Source: Thalassobacillus sp043497085 | GTDB taxonomy: Bacteria > Bacillota > Bacilli > Bacillales > Halobacillaceae | Direction: 5' to 3' (one strand) | Assembly: GCA_043497085.1 (NCBI GenBank) | Contig: JBIEKI010000016.1 | Length of the DNA: 64,000 nucleotides | Shown: one piece after another, positions 16,308 through 25,748 of the stretch | Numbering within the stretch: position 1 is the stretch's first letter | Layout of the letters: each line of letters starts with the position of its first letter | The notes under the pieces: generated by a model | Told to the model about the DNA's origin: nothing | Seen by the model: only the letters and a program-made list of their open reading frames with translations | Database searches by the model: none | Program-made: the position numbers and the translations under genes

Positions 16308-16337
16308 GGCTGGCCATTATATACGTAGCGGCCAGCC
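16308..16337 (-). terminator. Hairpin after pycA
   Basis: GGCTGGCC (16308-16315) pairs perfectly with GGCCAGCC (16330-16337), just after the pycA stop. The following minus-strand bases (TCAATTATGG) are only weakly T-rich. Confidence 0.5.
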
Positions 16338-16351
16338 CTTATTGTTACCAA

Positions 16352-19300
16352 TTATTCGAATTCAATTAGTAAATCCCCAACGTGGATTGCTTCATTGTTT
16401 TTGACGTAAATATCTTTGATTTGTCCAGCGAATGGGGCCTGGACAGTCGTTTCCATCTTCATCGCCTCTGTAATCATCAAGTGGTCGCCTTTTTCAACCT
16501 TCTCCCCTTTTTCAGAAAGCACTTTGATGACCGTACCAGGCATGCTCGCTCCGATATGCTTTTCATTGGTTTTATCAGCTTTCGGGCGTTCCTGGATTGT
16601 TGACTTGATGCTGTTGTCTTTGACAACCACTTCACGCGGCTGACCATTCAATTCAAAGTAGACGGTCCGTGTTCCATCTGCCTGAGCTTCACCGATGGAT
16701 ACAAGCTTCACAATCAATGTCTTCCCCTGCTCGATTTCCACCTCGATTTCTTCTCCCAGACGCATGCCATAGAAGAATGTTGGCGTATCAAGCACAGACA
16801 TGTCACCGTATTGCTCATAGAAACGATGATGATCCATGAAAACCTTAGGATAAAGCGCATAGGTGATCATATCGAAGCTGGTGACTTGACGATCGAGTGA
16901 GTGGAACAACGTATCGCGCAATTCCTTGAAATCTACTGGAGGCAATAATTCACCAGGACGTACCTCAATCGGTTTTTTGCCTTTCAGTACGATACGCTGA
17001 AGTTCAGAAGGAAAACCTTGATATGGCTGCCCTAGATACCCCTCAAAGAACTCGACGACTGAGTCAGGGAATGCCAGTGAATCCCCCTGGTCGTACACAT
17101 CATCTTCAGTCAAATCATTTTGTACCATGAAGAGCGCCATATCTCCGACAACCTTGGAGGAAGGTGTTACTTTTACAATGTCTCCAAACATGTCATTGAC
17201 CTTTCGATACATCTTCTTGACTTCATCCCAGCGGTCGCCAAGTCCAACTGCTTTCGCCTGCTGCTGCAGGTTACTGTATTGGCCGCCTGGCATTTCATGC
17301 TCATATACTTCTGTATGCGGAGCCATCATGCCGCTTTCGAAATCGAAATAATATTTTCGGATGTCTTCCCAGTAATGACCTAACTCCTCGTATGCTTTAA
17401 TATCGACATTCGGCTTACGATCATTGCCTTCCAGTGCATAATATAGACTGTTTGCACTTGGCTGGGAGGTCAGGCCTGCCATTGCACCAGTTGCCACATC
17501 TACAACATCCACTCCAGCTTCCACAGCACGGGCGTAGGTGAAAATACCATTGCCGCTCGTGTCATGTGTATGAAGGTGAATCGGTATATCGATCGAATCT
17601 TTCAGGCTTGAAACAAGCTGATATGCAGCTTCCGGTTTCAACAGCCCTGCCATATCTTTGATTCCCAGGATATGAGCTCCGGCACTTTGTAATTCCTTCG
17701 CCATACGGACGTAATAATCCAAATCATATTTCGGGCGGGATGAATCCAAAATATCCCCAGTGTAACAAAGAGCCGCTTCCGCAACTTTTTCATTTTCACG
17801 GACGGAATCGATCGCAAGTTTCATTCCATCGATCCAGTTGAGACTGTCAAAGATCCGGAAGACATCGATGCCTGCTGTCGCACTCTTTTCAACGAACTCA
17901 CGGATCAGGTTATCCGGATAATTTTTATAACCGACTGCGTTGCTGGCACGCAAAAGCATCTGGAACAATACGTTCGGCATCTTTTCCCGGAGTTTCAACA
18001 AACGTTGCCATGGGTCTTCCTTCAAGAAACGGGATGCTACATCAAATGTAGCTCCGCCCCACATCTCTACAGAAAACAAGTCAGGCAATAGACGTGCGGT
18101 CGGTTCTGCAATCATATCCAAATCCTTGGTACGTACCCTTGTAGCCAATAACGACTGGTGGGCATCCCGGAACGTCGTATCTGTAAGCAGTACTTCGTTT
18201 CGATCTTTCAGCCATTTCGCCAATCCTTCCGGTCCCTGCTGATCCAAAATCTGTTTGGTTCCTTCAGGTACTGGCTCTGAATGTCTGACTTTTGGAATCC
18301 TCGGCTTATCAAATACTGGCTTCTTTTTATTTTCCATTCCTTCAAAACCGTTGACGGTTCTGTCCGCGATATAATTAAGCATTTTCGTACCACGGTCTTT
18401 CCGCTTCGGAAACACGAACAATTCAGGGGAACGATCGATGAATGTCGTATCATACTCTCCCGATAAGAACTGGTTATGCTGGATGACATTCTCTAAGAAT
18501 GGGATATTTGTTTTGATACCCCTTATTCGGAATTCTCTCAAGTTCCGGACCATCTTGTTAGCTGCCTGATCAAAGGTCAACGCCCAGGTCGACACTTTGA
18601 CAAGCAAAGAGTCATAGTAAGGAGAAATGACAGCACCCTGGAATCCGTTCCCAGCATCCAGCCGGACACCGAAACCGCCTCCGGAGCGGTAAGCCATGAT
18701 TTTACCTGTATCCGGCATGAAATTATTTAATGGATCCTCTGTAGTTACACGAGACTGGATGGCATATCCATGGGTGCGGATTTCTGATTGTTCAGGAATA
18801 CCTACGTAGTCATCATGCAGCGAATAACCTTCTGCTATTTTGAGCTGGGTTTGTACAATATCTACACCGGTAATCAATTCCGTAATGGTATGCTCTACCT
18901 GAACCCGTGGATTAACTTCGATAAAGAAGTATTCATTATCTGTTACAAGAAATTCAACAGTCCCTGCGTTGATATAGTCAACGTTCTTCATCAATTTCAC
19001 TGCAGCATCACAGATTTCTTCCCGTAACTGATCAGTCAATGAAACACTGGGCGCTACTTCAACCACTTTTTGGTGACGGCGCTGAACTGAACAGTCCCGT
19101 TCATATAAATGGATGATGTTTTTATCGACATCTCCCAAAATTTGAACTTCGATATGCTTCGGTTCTTCTATCAACCGCTCGACATAGACATCATCATTGC
19201 CGAAAGCAGCTTTTGCTTCTGATTTGGCACGGTCATAGGCTTCGTGCACATTGTCAGCATTACGGACGATCCGCATACCGCGGCCGCCGCCTCCTAACGC

Positions 19301-19795
19301 TGCTTTAATAATGATCGGATAGCCGTGCTTCTCCCCGAACTCTTTTACTTCATCAAAGCTTGAAACCGGGCCGTCGCTCCCCGGAATGACAGGAATTCCA
19401 GCTCGTACCGCCTGCTCACGGGCTTTGACTTTATCCCCGAACATATTCAAATGCTCACTGCTGGGTCCGATGAATATGATGCCTTCTTCCTCACAACGGC
19501 GTGCAAAATGAATGTTCTCTGATAAAAATCCATACCCAGGGTGAATAGCATCAACCCCGACACTTTTTGCTATTTCAATAATCCCTTCAATGTCTAAATA
19601 CGCATCAATCGGCTTTTTACCCTCACCGACAAGATATGCTTCATCCGCTTTGTAACGGTGGAATGCACCGGTATCTTCTTTCGAATAAACAGCCACGGTA
19701 CGAATGTTCAATTCCGTACAGGCACGAAAAACCCGAATAGCGATTTCACCGCGATTAGCTACTAAAACTTTGTTAATTTTCTTTGTTTCAGTCAT
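16352..19795 (-). CDS. pycA: Pyruvate carboxylase
   Basis: A 1147-residue biotin enzyme that carboxylates pyruvate to oxaloacetate. It has the full single-chain layout: biotin carboxylase (about 1-455; GGGGRGMRIV, VEFLVTDNEYFFIEVNPR, QVEHTITE), carboxyltransferase (about 530-800; LLTDTTFRDAHQSLLATRVR, metal-binding HLHTHDT), allosteric/tetramerisation domain and biotinyl domain (1075-1147; ITEAMKMETTV, the Lys carrying biotin). The ATG overlaps the ftsW stop by 4 bases, so ftsW and pycA are co-transcribed, as in B. subtilis. CtaA normally follows but is missing. Confidence 0.98.
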   Translation of the reverse strand: MTETKKINKVLVANRGEIAIRVFRACTELNIRTVAVYSKEDTGAFHRYKADEAYLVGEGKKPIDAYLDIEGIIEIAKSVGVDAIHPGYGFLSENIHFARRCEEEGIIFIGPSSEHLNMFGDKVKAREQAVRAGIPVIPGSDGPVSSFDEVKEFGEKHGYPIIIKAALGGGGRGMRIVRNADNVHEAYDRAKSEAKAAFGNDDVYVERLIEEPKHIEVQILGDVDKNIIHLYERDCSVQRRHQKVVEVAPSVSLTDQLREEICDAAVKLMKNVDYINAGTVEFLVTDNEYFFIEVNPRVQVEHTITELITGVDIVQTQLKIAEGYSLHDDYVGIPEQSEIRTHGYAIQSRVTTEDPLNNFMPDTGKIMAYRSGGGFGVRLDAGNGFQGAVISPYYDSLLVKVSTWALTFDQAANKMVRNLREFRIRGIKTNIPFLENVIQHNQFLSGEYDTTFIDRSPELFVFPKRKDRGTKMLNYIADRTVNGFEGMENKKKPVFDKPRIPKVRHSEPVPEGTKQILDQQGPEGLAKWLKDRNEVLLTDTTFRDAHQSLLATRVRTKDLDMIAEPTARLLPDLFSVEMWGGATFDVASRFLKEDPWQRLLKLREKMPNVLFQMLLRASNAVGYKNYPDNLIREFVEKSATAGIDVFRIFDSLNWIDGMKLAIDSVRENEKVAEAALCYTGDILDSSRPKYDLDYYVRMAKELQSAGAHILGIKDMAGLLKPEAAYQLVSSLKDSIDIPIHLHTHDTSGNGIFTYARAVEAGVDVVDVATGAMAGLTSQPSANSLYYALEGNDRKPNVDIKAYEELGHYWEDIRKYYFDFESGMMAPHTEVYEHEMPGGQYSNLQQQAKAVGLGDRWDEVKKMYRKVNDMFGDIVKVTPSSKVVGDMALFMVQNDLTEDDVYDQGDSLAFPDSVVEFFEGYLGQPYQGFPSELQRIVLKGKKPIEVRPGELLPPVDFKELRDTLFHSLDRQVTSFDMITYALYPKVFMDHHRFYEQYGDMSVLDTPTFFYGMRLGEEIEVEIEQGKTLIVKLVSIGEAQADGTRTVYFELNGQPREVVVKDNSIKSTIQERPKADKTNEKHIGASMPGTVIKVLSEKGEKVEKGDHLMITEAMKMETTVQAPFAGQIKDIYVKNNEAIHVGDLLIEFE

Positions 19796-20994
19796 GATCT
19801 CACTCCTTGTCGTTCTAGTTGATTGCTGGTATTTTGATTACTATTATTGACTGGCAATGGCTGCCGGTCTTTTGTTGCCTGCTCTTCTTTCACCCGGACC
19901 GTAAGTGCGACGTTATTTAAAATTCCGACAGACATCATCATAATTAATAAGGAGGAACCGCCATAGCTGATGAATGGTAATGGAACACCTGTAATCGGAA
20001 GCATTCCTGACATGGCTCCCAGATTGATGAAAGCCTGGATGCCAATCATTGCGGAAATACCGAGGGCCAATAAGGCGCCAAAAGTATCTTTGCAACGTCT
20101 GGATATGTATAACCCCCGTAATACTAACGCTCCCATCATCCCAACGACAATGAGCACCCCTATGAATCCAAGTTCCTCAGCGATGACAGCCATGATGAAG
20201 TCGGTATGAGGCTCAGGCAGATACCCGAGCTTCTGGACGCCCTGTCCCAGCCCTTCTCCCAACAGACCGCCAGTTCCAATGGCCACATAGGATTGGATCA
20301 GGTGATAACCATCTCCATCTGGTGTTTCAAATGGGTTGAAAGCTCCGGAGAAACGAGATAATCGTTCGTCGGTCACCATCTGAGGTGCAGCCACTAAAAC
20401 AAATGCAAGCGTTACACCAATCAACAATCCGATGTGCTTCCCTTTGATCCCAGAACTTGCGATGACTGTACTTGCAATCAAACCGATGATAGCTGCAGTT
20501 CCGAGGTCAGGCTGTAACACAATCATCCCCAGTATCAAGCTGGTCAGAATCAACGGCGGGATGACCGCACGTCCAAATTCATTGATATATTGTTGTTTTT
20601 TAGCATAGACCGATGAGAGATAAATAATTAATCCGATTTTTACGAATTCTGCCGGCTGAAAACTCATCACTTTCAAATCATACCAGGAAACAGCATTGTT
20701 CACATTTTTCCCAAAAACGAACAGCCCCGCAAGCATCATGACCATCAATAAGACGATGAACTTTGTCATACGTTGCAGATGACGATATGGGAAGATAGTA
20801 AAAAATAATAACAGTCCGATCCCTAACGTGCCCCACATGATCTGTTTTTTCAAGAAATGAAAACTGGAGGTTTCCAGCACTACCGGGGCATAGACCATGC
20901 TGGCACTGTAAATCATTACAGCACCAAAGCCCGTCAAAAGAATTGGTATGATAAATAAAGTAAAGTCGATATTTTTCAATTTATGTCGCATCAC
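19792..20994 (-). CDS. ftsW: FtsW, SEDS septal peptidoglycan polymerase
   Basis: A 400-residue membrane protein with about ten helices, of the SEDS family. FtsW polymerises glycan strands at the division septum with a partner class B PBP. Conserved segments are QPAEFVKIGLIIYL, QPDLGTAAII, PEPHTDFIMAVIAEELGFIG (with the catalytic-region Asp) and LPFISYGGSSLL. The N-terminus is MMRHKLKNID; the first codon is GTG, the second ATG, with AGAGGG upstream, so either could be used. It overlaps pycA by 4 bases. Confidence 0.96.
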   Translation of the reverse strand: MMRHKLKNIDFTLFIIPILLTGFGAVMIYSASMVYAPVVLETSSFHFLKKQIMWGTLGIGLLLFFTIFPYRHLQRMTKFIVLLMVMMLAGLFVFGKNVNNAVSWYDLKVMSFQPAEFVKIGLIIYLSSVYAKKQQYINEFGRAVIPPLILTSLILGMIVLQPDLGTAAIIGLIASTVIASSGIKGKHIGLLIGVTLAFVLVAAPQMVTDERLSRFSGAFNPFETPDGDGYHLIQSYVAIGTGGLLGEGLGQGVQKLGYLPEPHTDFIMAVIAEELGFIGVLIVVGMMGALVLRGLYISRRCKDTFGALLALGISAMIGIQAFINLGAMSGMLPITGVPLPFISYGGSSLLIMMMSVGILNNVALTVRVKEEQATKDRQPLPVNNSNQNTSNQLERQGVRS

Positions 20995-21096
20995 GTTTCA
21001 TCCCTCTATAATATTTTACTAGATTTGTCGTTAAAATCCTTCTTTACACCATAAGTATTTTTGCTTTCGTTATGTCACGGTGACTATGGATGATAT

Positions 21097-21139
21097 AAAA
21101 AAACCCAAATTACAACATTAGCTGTCGCAATTTGAGCTT
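21097..21139 (-). terminator. Terminator after ylaN
   Basis: CCCAAATT (21104-21111) pairs with AATTTGAG (21129-21136), followed by a seven-T run on the minus strand. Confidence 0.8.
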
Positions 21140-21144
21140 ATATA

Positions 21145-21426
21145 TCAAGATTTCTGTGCAGCTTCATGCAATACATTCAACTGTTGTTCCAAGTTATCAA
21201 GCAAGGCCTTTCCTTCTTCCTCGGTAACTAGATCAAGACGAACCGCGAAATCGATTTCACGGGACAATCCGAACATTTGTGTATCTAAAACTTCTTCATA
21301 TAATGGACACTGTGGCATGGTCAAATTATCCATTTGAACCTTGATTAATTTTAAGATCTTATCTGCATCAGCCTTGAGAAGGGCATAGGCTTTTTCGCGA
21401 TGATCCACAGCCAGATCAGATAACAT
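21145..21426 (-). CDS. ylaN: YlaN family iron-binding protein
   Basis: A 93-residue cytosolic protein almost fully conserved with YlaN: VDHREKAYALLKADADKILK, VQMDNLTMPQCPLYEEVLDT, FGLSREIDFAVRL. YlaN binds Fe(II) and in S. aureus is reported to counter Fur repression; it is essential in B. subtilis under standard conditions. The start MLSDLAVDH is chosen for length and for GGAGGGG 8 bases upstream; an extended frame to 21492 has no support. Downstream on the same strand comes ftsW, after a terminator. Confidence 0.95.
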   Translation of the reverse strand: MLSDLAVDHREKAYALLKADADKILKLIKVQMDNLTMPQCPLYEEVLDTQMFGLSREIDFAVRLDLVTEEEGKALLDNLEQQLNVLHEAAQKS

Positions 21427-21541
21427 CAACATCCCCTCCAATACCAGACTTCTATTTATTATATTATCGTCTGTCCCGGCAAATTGCAACATAAGATATA
21501 TGTCAACCTTCTAAATTAATAATGTTTAATGGTATTTCATA

Positions 21542-22474
21542 TTAGAAAATCGATAAATCATAGCGGTTGGCGAGGAGTTCCAAAAGTTTTAGACCGACTA
21601 CACTGTTACCTTTTTCATCAAGGGCTGCTCCGTACACGGCGATGCCTCCATATCCATTGACTGCGCCAACTACTGCCCCAGATACCCCACTCTTTGCAGG
21701 TATACCTACGCGTATGGCAAACGAACCGGATGCATCATACATGCCACAAGTGACCATGAAGGTTTTGCAAATACGCGCTAAATGCCTCGGAAGAATCTGC
21801 CTGCCGGAATCCAGATCCTTTCCCTCGTTAGCAAATATAGCCCCTATTCGTGCCAGGTGCTGGATATTGACTTCAATGGCACATTGTTTCGTATAGGCAT
21901 CCAATGTGTCTTCTACACTGCCTTCGATTACTCCGTGCTGCTTCATGTAATAACTAAGCGACCGGTTCAGGTAAGCGGTTTTGAATTCTGAGTCGGCAAC
22001 TTCTTCGTTGTAACGGATCGACTGATCATCCGTCATATCATGGATAAAGCTCAGTAGTCTGCCTACTTTTTCATCCGGGGTAATTCCATGGATCATGTTT
22101 GTTACAGCCAGGGCTCCGGCATTTATCATCGGATTTAAAGGTTTCGATGGTGCATGCTGCTCCAGGCGATAAATCGAATGGAAAGGATCTCCTGTCGGTT
22201 CCATCCCGACTCGGTCAAACACAAATTCTTCCCCATTGTCCATTAACGCTAATGCAAGAGATAGCACCTTGGAAATGCTTTGTAACGTGAAACAGCATTC
22301 CAGGTTGCCTGCGCTGATACACTCTCCGTCAAGATCATACACCGCTACAGCTAACTCCTCTGGGTCCTGTTTGGCAAGCGCAGGAATATAGTCAGCTACT
22401 TTCCCGTCATGTGCCAGCGGTCTTACGTTATCTAACCAATCTTCCAACGTCTCTTTCGTCAAATTCTTTGCCAC
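21542..22474 (-). CDS. glsA: Glutaminase
   Basis: A 310-residue beta-lactamase-fold glutaminase that hydrolyses glutamine to glutamate and ammonia. The catalytic serine and lysine are in FTLQSISKVLSLALAL (S-x-x-K), with further family segments PLNPMINAGALAVTNMI, GIPAKSGVSGAVVGAVNG and the end GLKLLELLANRYDLSIF. The start is GTG, preceded by GAAGGAGGTCATTTAA. It corresponds by position to ylaM (glsA2) of B. subtilis. Confidence 0.96.
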   Translation of the reverse strand: MAKNLTKETLEDWLDNVRPLAHDGKVADYIPALAKQDPEELAVAVYDLDGECISAGNLECCFTLQSISKVLSLALALMDNGEEFVFDRVGMEPTGDPFHSIYRLEQHAPSKPLNPMINAGALAVTNMIHGITPDEKVGRLLSFIHDMTDDQSIRYNEEVADSEFKTAYLNRSLSYYMKQHGVIEGSVEDTLDAYTKQCAIEVNIQHLARIGAIFANEGKDLDSGRQILPRHLARICKTFMVTCGMYDASGSFAIRVGIPAKSGVSGAVVGAVNGYGGIAVYGAALDEKGNSVVGLKLLELLANRYDLSIF

Positions 22475-22560
22475 TTAAATGACCTCCTTCGGGTGCAATG
22501 ATTGCATTTTTTTGCTATTCTGAATTATGGTGATTAATTTATTGAAAGGTGGCCCATGCC

Positions 22561-23049
22561 ATGATTGTTCAAATAGCAGGAAATGTAAAATATCCAATCA
22601 CACTTGATCCGACCGTTTGGATTTTTGATGATCGCAAAGTGACCTATGATGAAGCATTCGGTACAGGCGAAAAAGAACAAGAAGAAGAGGATGAGCTTCA
22701 GAAAGCTTCCATGCGGTGGGATCGTGAGATTTACCAACAAAAAATTGATCCGCCAGTTAATAGAAGTATTTCCCGTTTTGAGAGAGAAAAAATCCTAAAA
22801 GAGACATATTTAATGGATTTAAAGCCTTTCATCTTAACAAGCGAGCCTGCAAATGACCTCAGCGGCGTGACATTGGAGACCAATGATGGTGATGTGGAAG
22901 TAACTGTAGAAAAGATGCAGCAGGCCCTGGCATTATTTTCAGTAGAAGGCCGGCCTTTAAAAGAGGATGGCCCGCTTCATCTATATTGGGAAGACGGCAG
23001 TAATAAAGATGAACCGATCAAAGGCGTTAAAAAAATCGTTTTTAAATAA
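22561..23049 (+). CDS. Conserved hypothetical protein beside ylaK
   Basis: A 162-residue acidic cytosolic protein with a conserved-looking beginning, MIVQIAGNVKYPITLDPTVW, then an E/Q/K-rich stretch and a C-terminal domain ending VKKIVFK. Similar Bacillus proteins exist but I cannot assign a function. The start follows AAAGGTGG; a GTG four codons earlier overlaps that site. By position it corresponds to ylaL. It is convergent with ylaK, with a repeat and a shared terminator between. Confidence 0.8.
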   Translation: MIVQIAGNVKYPITLDPTVWIFDDRKVTYDEAFGTGEKEQEEEDELQKASMRWDREIYQQKIDPPVNRSISRFEREKILKETYLMDLKPFILTSEPANDLSGVTLETNDGDVEVTVEKMQQALALFSVEGRPLKEDGPLHLYWEDGSNKDEPIKGVKKIVFK

Positions 23050-23168
23050 GAAAAGCGCAAGCGCCCTGAAAGACACGACACGCATAAGCAAAACGGCTGG
23101 AGGAAGGCGTCCTTACCTTTCGCGAGACGGATTGCTAATGTCGCGAGTGTCTGGGCGCTGAAGCTAGC
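23046..23168 (+). repeat. GCGCAAGCGCC intergenic repeat, family C
   Basis: It begins AAAAGCGCAAGCGCC and ends GGGCGCTGAAGCTAGCC, so the ends are inverted complements of GGCGCT/AGCGCC. The interior differs from the copies at 30338 and 51311. It starts right at the stop codon of the upstream gene. Confidence 0.8.
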
Positions 23169-23265
23169 CAATACCTCGCAGAAATGTATACTTTCTTATC
23201 TTTGAACAAAACGCCGTACTTTGTCAGTAGTGACGTTTGACTAAACATTCATCGTATGACCGTGT

Positions 23266-23317
23266 AAAAAAAGCTGGCTGGGCAGGAATGCTTAACATCC
23301 TCCCAGTCAGCTTTTTT
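23266..23317. terminator. Bidirectional terminator
   Basis: AAAAAAGCTGGCTGGG pairs with CCCAGTCAGCTTTTTT across an internal imperfect stem. It serves the plus-strand hypothetical gene and ylaK. Confidence 0.88.
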
Positions 23318-23325
23318 GTAACTCT

Positions 23326-24648
23326 TTACAAATAATCCGCTGCCAGTTGTGCCAGTGCCGAGCGTTCGCCCTTGATCAGCTTCACGTGGCCGCTTAAAGC
23401 ATGGTGTTTGAACTTTTCAACCACATGCATGAGACCATTATTGTATTCATCCAAATAAGGATGGTCGATTTGCTGGGTATCCCCCAGAAGTACGATCTTA
23501 CTACCTTCACCAATCCTCGTCAGTATCGTTTTCACTTCATGTCTGGTGAGATTCTGCGCCTCATCAATCAATATCAACTGATCCGGTATGCTTCTCCCAC
23601 GGATGTAGGTAAGGGCTTCGACCTGAATAGATCCGAGCCCGGACAAAATACCATCCAATTCCCCTGGCTTTTTCACGTTGAAGAGATGTTCCAAATTGTC
23701 ATAAATCGGCTGAACCCATGGTCTCAATTTCTCATCTTTCTCTCCCGGCAAATATCCGAGGTCTTTACCAAGCGGTACAATCGGCCGCGCAACCAGCATT
23801 TTTTTATAAAGCCCGAGATCCTCGATTTGCATCAACCCGGCTGCTAGTGCCAGCAAGGTTTTTCCTGTCCCTGCTTTCCCTGTTAATGTTACCAGAGGTA
23901 TGTCCCTTCTTAATAACAGTTCGAGCGCCATCACCTGTTGGGCATTCCTGGGCTTTATCCCCCACACATGTTCATTTGAAAATTTGCATGGCTTGAGCAC
24001 TCCGTTGTGATCGACAATTCCCATCGCTGACTGGGAAGGATTAGCACGGTTTTTGATGATAAAAAATTGATTAGGATAGTACGTGAGCGTCAATTCCTGA
24101 ATAGCCAGTTGACCTTCCTTATAAAAACGATCCAGTGTTTCCTTACTGGCAGACAATTCTTCGAATCCTGCATATATTTCATCTTTATGAATCGCCCGCT
24201 CATTCAGATAATCTTCGGCAGGAATCCCCATAGCGTCCGCTTTTACCCGCATTAACATATCCTTCGACACTAAGATGACCTGTTTTCCATTTTTCTTTTG
24301 TTTTTCTTCCTCGTGTAAATTATGGGCCACCGCTAATATCCTGTTATCATTTGTTTTTTCCACAAAAATTTCCTCCATCTTTTGATAAGAGCGATGGTTC
24401 AGTTCTATTTTCAATTTTCCCCCATTACGAAGCAGAATCCCTTTGTGCAGTTCACCTTTCCCACGAAGCCTATCGATGATTCGGGATACCTGCCTTGCAT
24501 TTCGTCCAATTTCTTCCATAATTCTTTTTTTCGTGTCTACTTCTTCTAAAACCACAGCTGGTATGATCACTTCATTATCTTCGAAAGTGTAAATCGCGTT
24601 TGGATCCTGCAGCAAAACATTGGTATCCAAGACATAGATTTTTTTCAA
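23326..24648 (-). CDS. ylaK: PIN-PhoH protein YlaK (PhoH2 type)
   Basis: A 440-residue cytosolic fusion of a PIN nuclease-like domain (about 1-150; VLDTNVLLQDP with acidic metal ligands) and a PhoH ATPase domain (about 210-440; Walker A GKAGTGKTLLALAAG, Walker B LILIDEAQNL). PhoH2 proteins have RNA helicase/RNase activity. The start is TTG, with GGAGGCGTACCTT upstream. Neighbouring genes keep the yla order of B. subtilis. Confidence 0.94.
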   Translation of the reverse strand: MKKIYVLDTNVLLQDPNAIYTFEDNEVIIPAVVLEEVDTKKRIMEEIGRNARQVSRIIDRLRGKGELHKGILLRNGGKLKIELNHRSYQKMEEIFVEKTNDNRILAVAHNLHEEEKQKKNGKQVILVSKDMLMRVKADAMGIPAEDYLNERAIHKDEIYAGFEELSASKETLDRFYKEGQLAIQELTLTYYPNQFFIIKNRANPSQSAMGIVDHNGVLKPCKFSNEHVWGIKPRNAQQVMALELLLRRDIPLVTLTGKAGTGKTLLALAAGLMQIEDLGLYKKMLVARPIVPLGKDLGYLPGEKDEKLRPWVQPIYDNLEHLFNVKKPGELDGILSGLGSIQVEALTYIRGRSIPDQLILIDEAQNLTRHEVKTILTRIGEGSKIVLLGDTQQIDHPYLDEYNNGLMHVVEKFKHHALSGHVKLIKGERSALAQLAADYL

Positions 24649-24767
24649 AAGGTACGCCTCCTATATTAGGATGAATGGTTCCAAGGGTTCTTAACTCATT
24701 TATATGTTTCGATGCATAAGGATAGACGACCTGACAAACGCTAGTAAAAAAAGTAGGTGAACTTACG

Positions 24768-25379
24768 ATGCAAAAACCCATCCTCAACACGTTTTTGTTA
24801 ATCGCTTTACTAATGATTACTGCCTGTCAGGGAGAGGATCCCGAGACGCTGCAGCAAGAAGGAGAAGGATCCGAACCTTTAATGGTAAAAGATTCTGATC
24901 CAATTGAAAAAGAAGATAAAACAAATCAGCAAGCTGCTGAGCATCTCGCTAAATTGGCGACAGAAGTTCCGAATGTCCATGATGCTACGGCAATCGTTCT
25001 AGGCCCGTATGTGGTTGTAGGTATTGATGTAGATAAAGAACTGGACCGTTCACGTGTTGGAACCATCAAATACTCTGTCGGTGAATCCTTGAAACACGAT
25101 CCATTCGGTAAACGGGCGGTAGTTGTTGCCGATGCTGACGGCGCTGAAAGAATCCGGCAGTTGAGCAACAAGCTGCGTGAAGGTCATCCAATCCAGGCAG
25201 TAACGGAAGAGTTAAGTGCCATTGTAGGGCGTTACATGCCTGAGATGCCGATCGATGACGACCGTGCAGAAGAACCTGATCAAAATAAAGAGTCTGTTCC
25301 AGAGCAAGAAGAACAAAAGCTTGATGAAATTGAAGAAGAACAATCCAATGAACATTTAAACCGAAAAAAGAACAGCTAA
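24768..25379 (+). CDS. ylaJ: YlaJ, YhcN/YlaJ family sporulation lipoprotein
   Basis: A 203-residue lipoprotein: signal with MITAC lipobox, an acidic linker and the YhcN/YlaJ domain (about 60-150; NVHDATAIVLGPYVVVGIDVD, then VGESLKHDPFGKRAVVVADAD). Family members are found in the spore inner membrane and contribute to germination. The C-terminus is E/Q-rich and disordered. AGGTGA lies before the ATG. The terminator overlaps its last codons. Confidence 0.92.
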   Translation: MQKPILNTFLLIALLMITACQGEDPETLQQEGEGSEPLMVKDSDPIEKEDKTNQQAAEHLAKLATEVPNVHDATAIVLGPYVVVGIDVDKELDRSRVGTIKYSVGESLKHDPFGKRAVVVADADGAERIRQLSNKLREGHPIQAVTEELSAIVGRYMPEMPIDDDRAEEPDQNKESVPEQEEQKLDEIEEEQSNEHLNRKKNS

Positions 25380-25399
25380 ATCCTTTTCAGGATTTAGCT
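25374..25399. terminator. Bidirectional terminator
   Basis: AGCTAAATCC pairs perfectly with GGATTTAGCT (loop TTTTCA). T-rich tails follow on both strands, serving ylaJ and the convergent small gene. Confidence 0.85.
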
Positions 25400-25675
25400 G
25401 TTTGCTTTTTCAAGTATTTCTCGTTCTTTTTCTGTCAGTTCATTATAATACTGTACTCCAAATTGGGAGCCTTCGGAAACCATTTTCGTGTTTTCGTGAT
25501 TGTCTTCCTGCGGATTGCCAGCAGCTTCGACCGGCAGATCGCTTCCTTCGGATTTGGAGAAAAGCGACTGTGCTTTTCCTTTCCATTGTCCTCGGCGTTC
25601 TTCATCCTTCATCATATAAGCTATAGTGCCGGCGCCTAGTGCACCAACCGTTGAAAAAATCCATCTTTTCTTCAA
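25394..25675 (-). CDS. Small membrane-anchored hypothetical protein
   Basis: A 93-residue protein with one N-terminal hydrophobic segment (FSTVGALGAGTIAYMM) and a polar, acidic remainder ending QYYNELTEKEREILEKANS. No family recognised. The start is taken as TTG at 25675: the ribosome site AGAAAGGATGAT fits a start 9 bases on, whereas an ATG at 25684 would overlap it. It converges on ylaJ. Confidence 0.72.
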   Translation of the reverse strand: MKKRWIFSTVGALGAGTIAYMMKDEERRGQWKGKAQSLFSKSEGSDLPVEAAGNPQEDNHENTKMVSEGSQFGVQYYNELTEKEREILEKANS

Positions 25676-25748
25676 AGAAATCATCCTTTCTTGGTCTTCT
25701 GTAGATACACTTCCCTTATTGAATTTATTTGAAACAGAATTTTATTGG

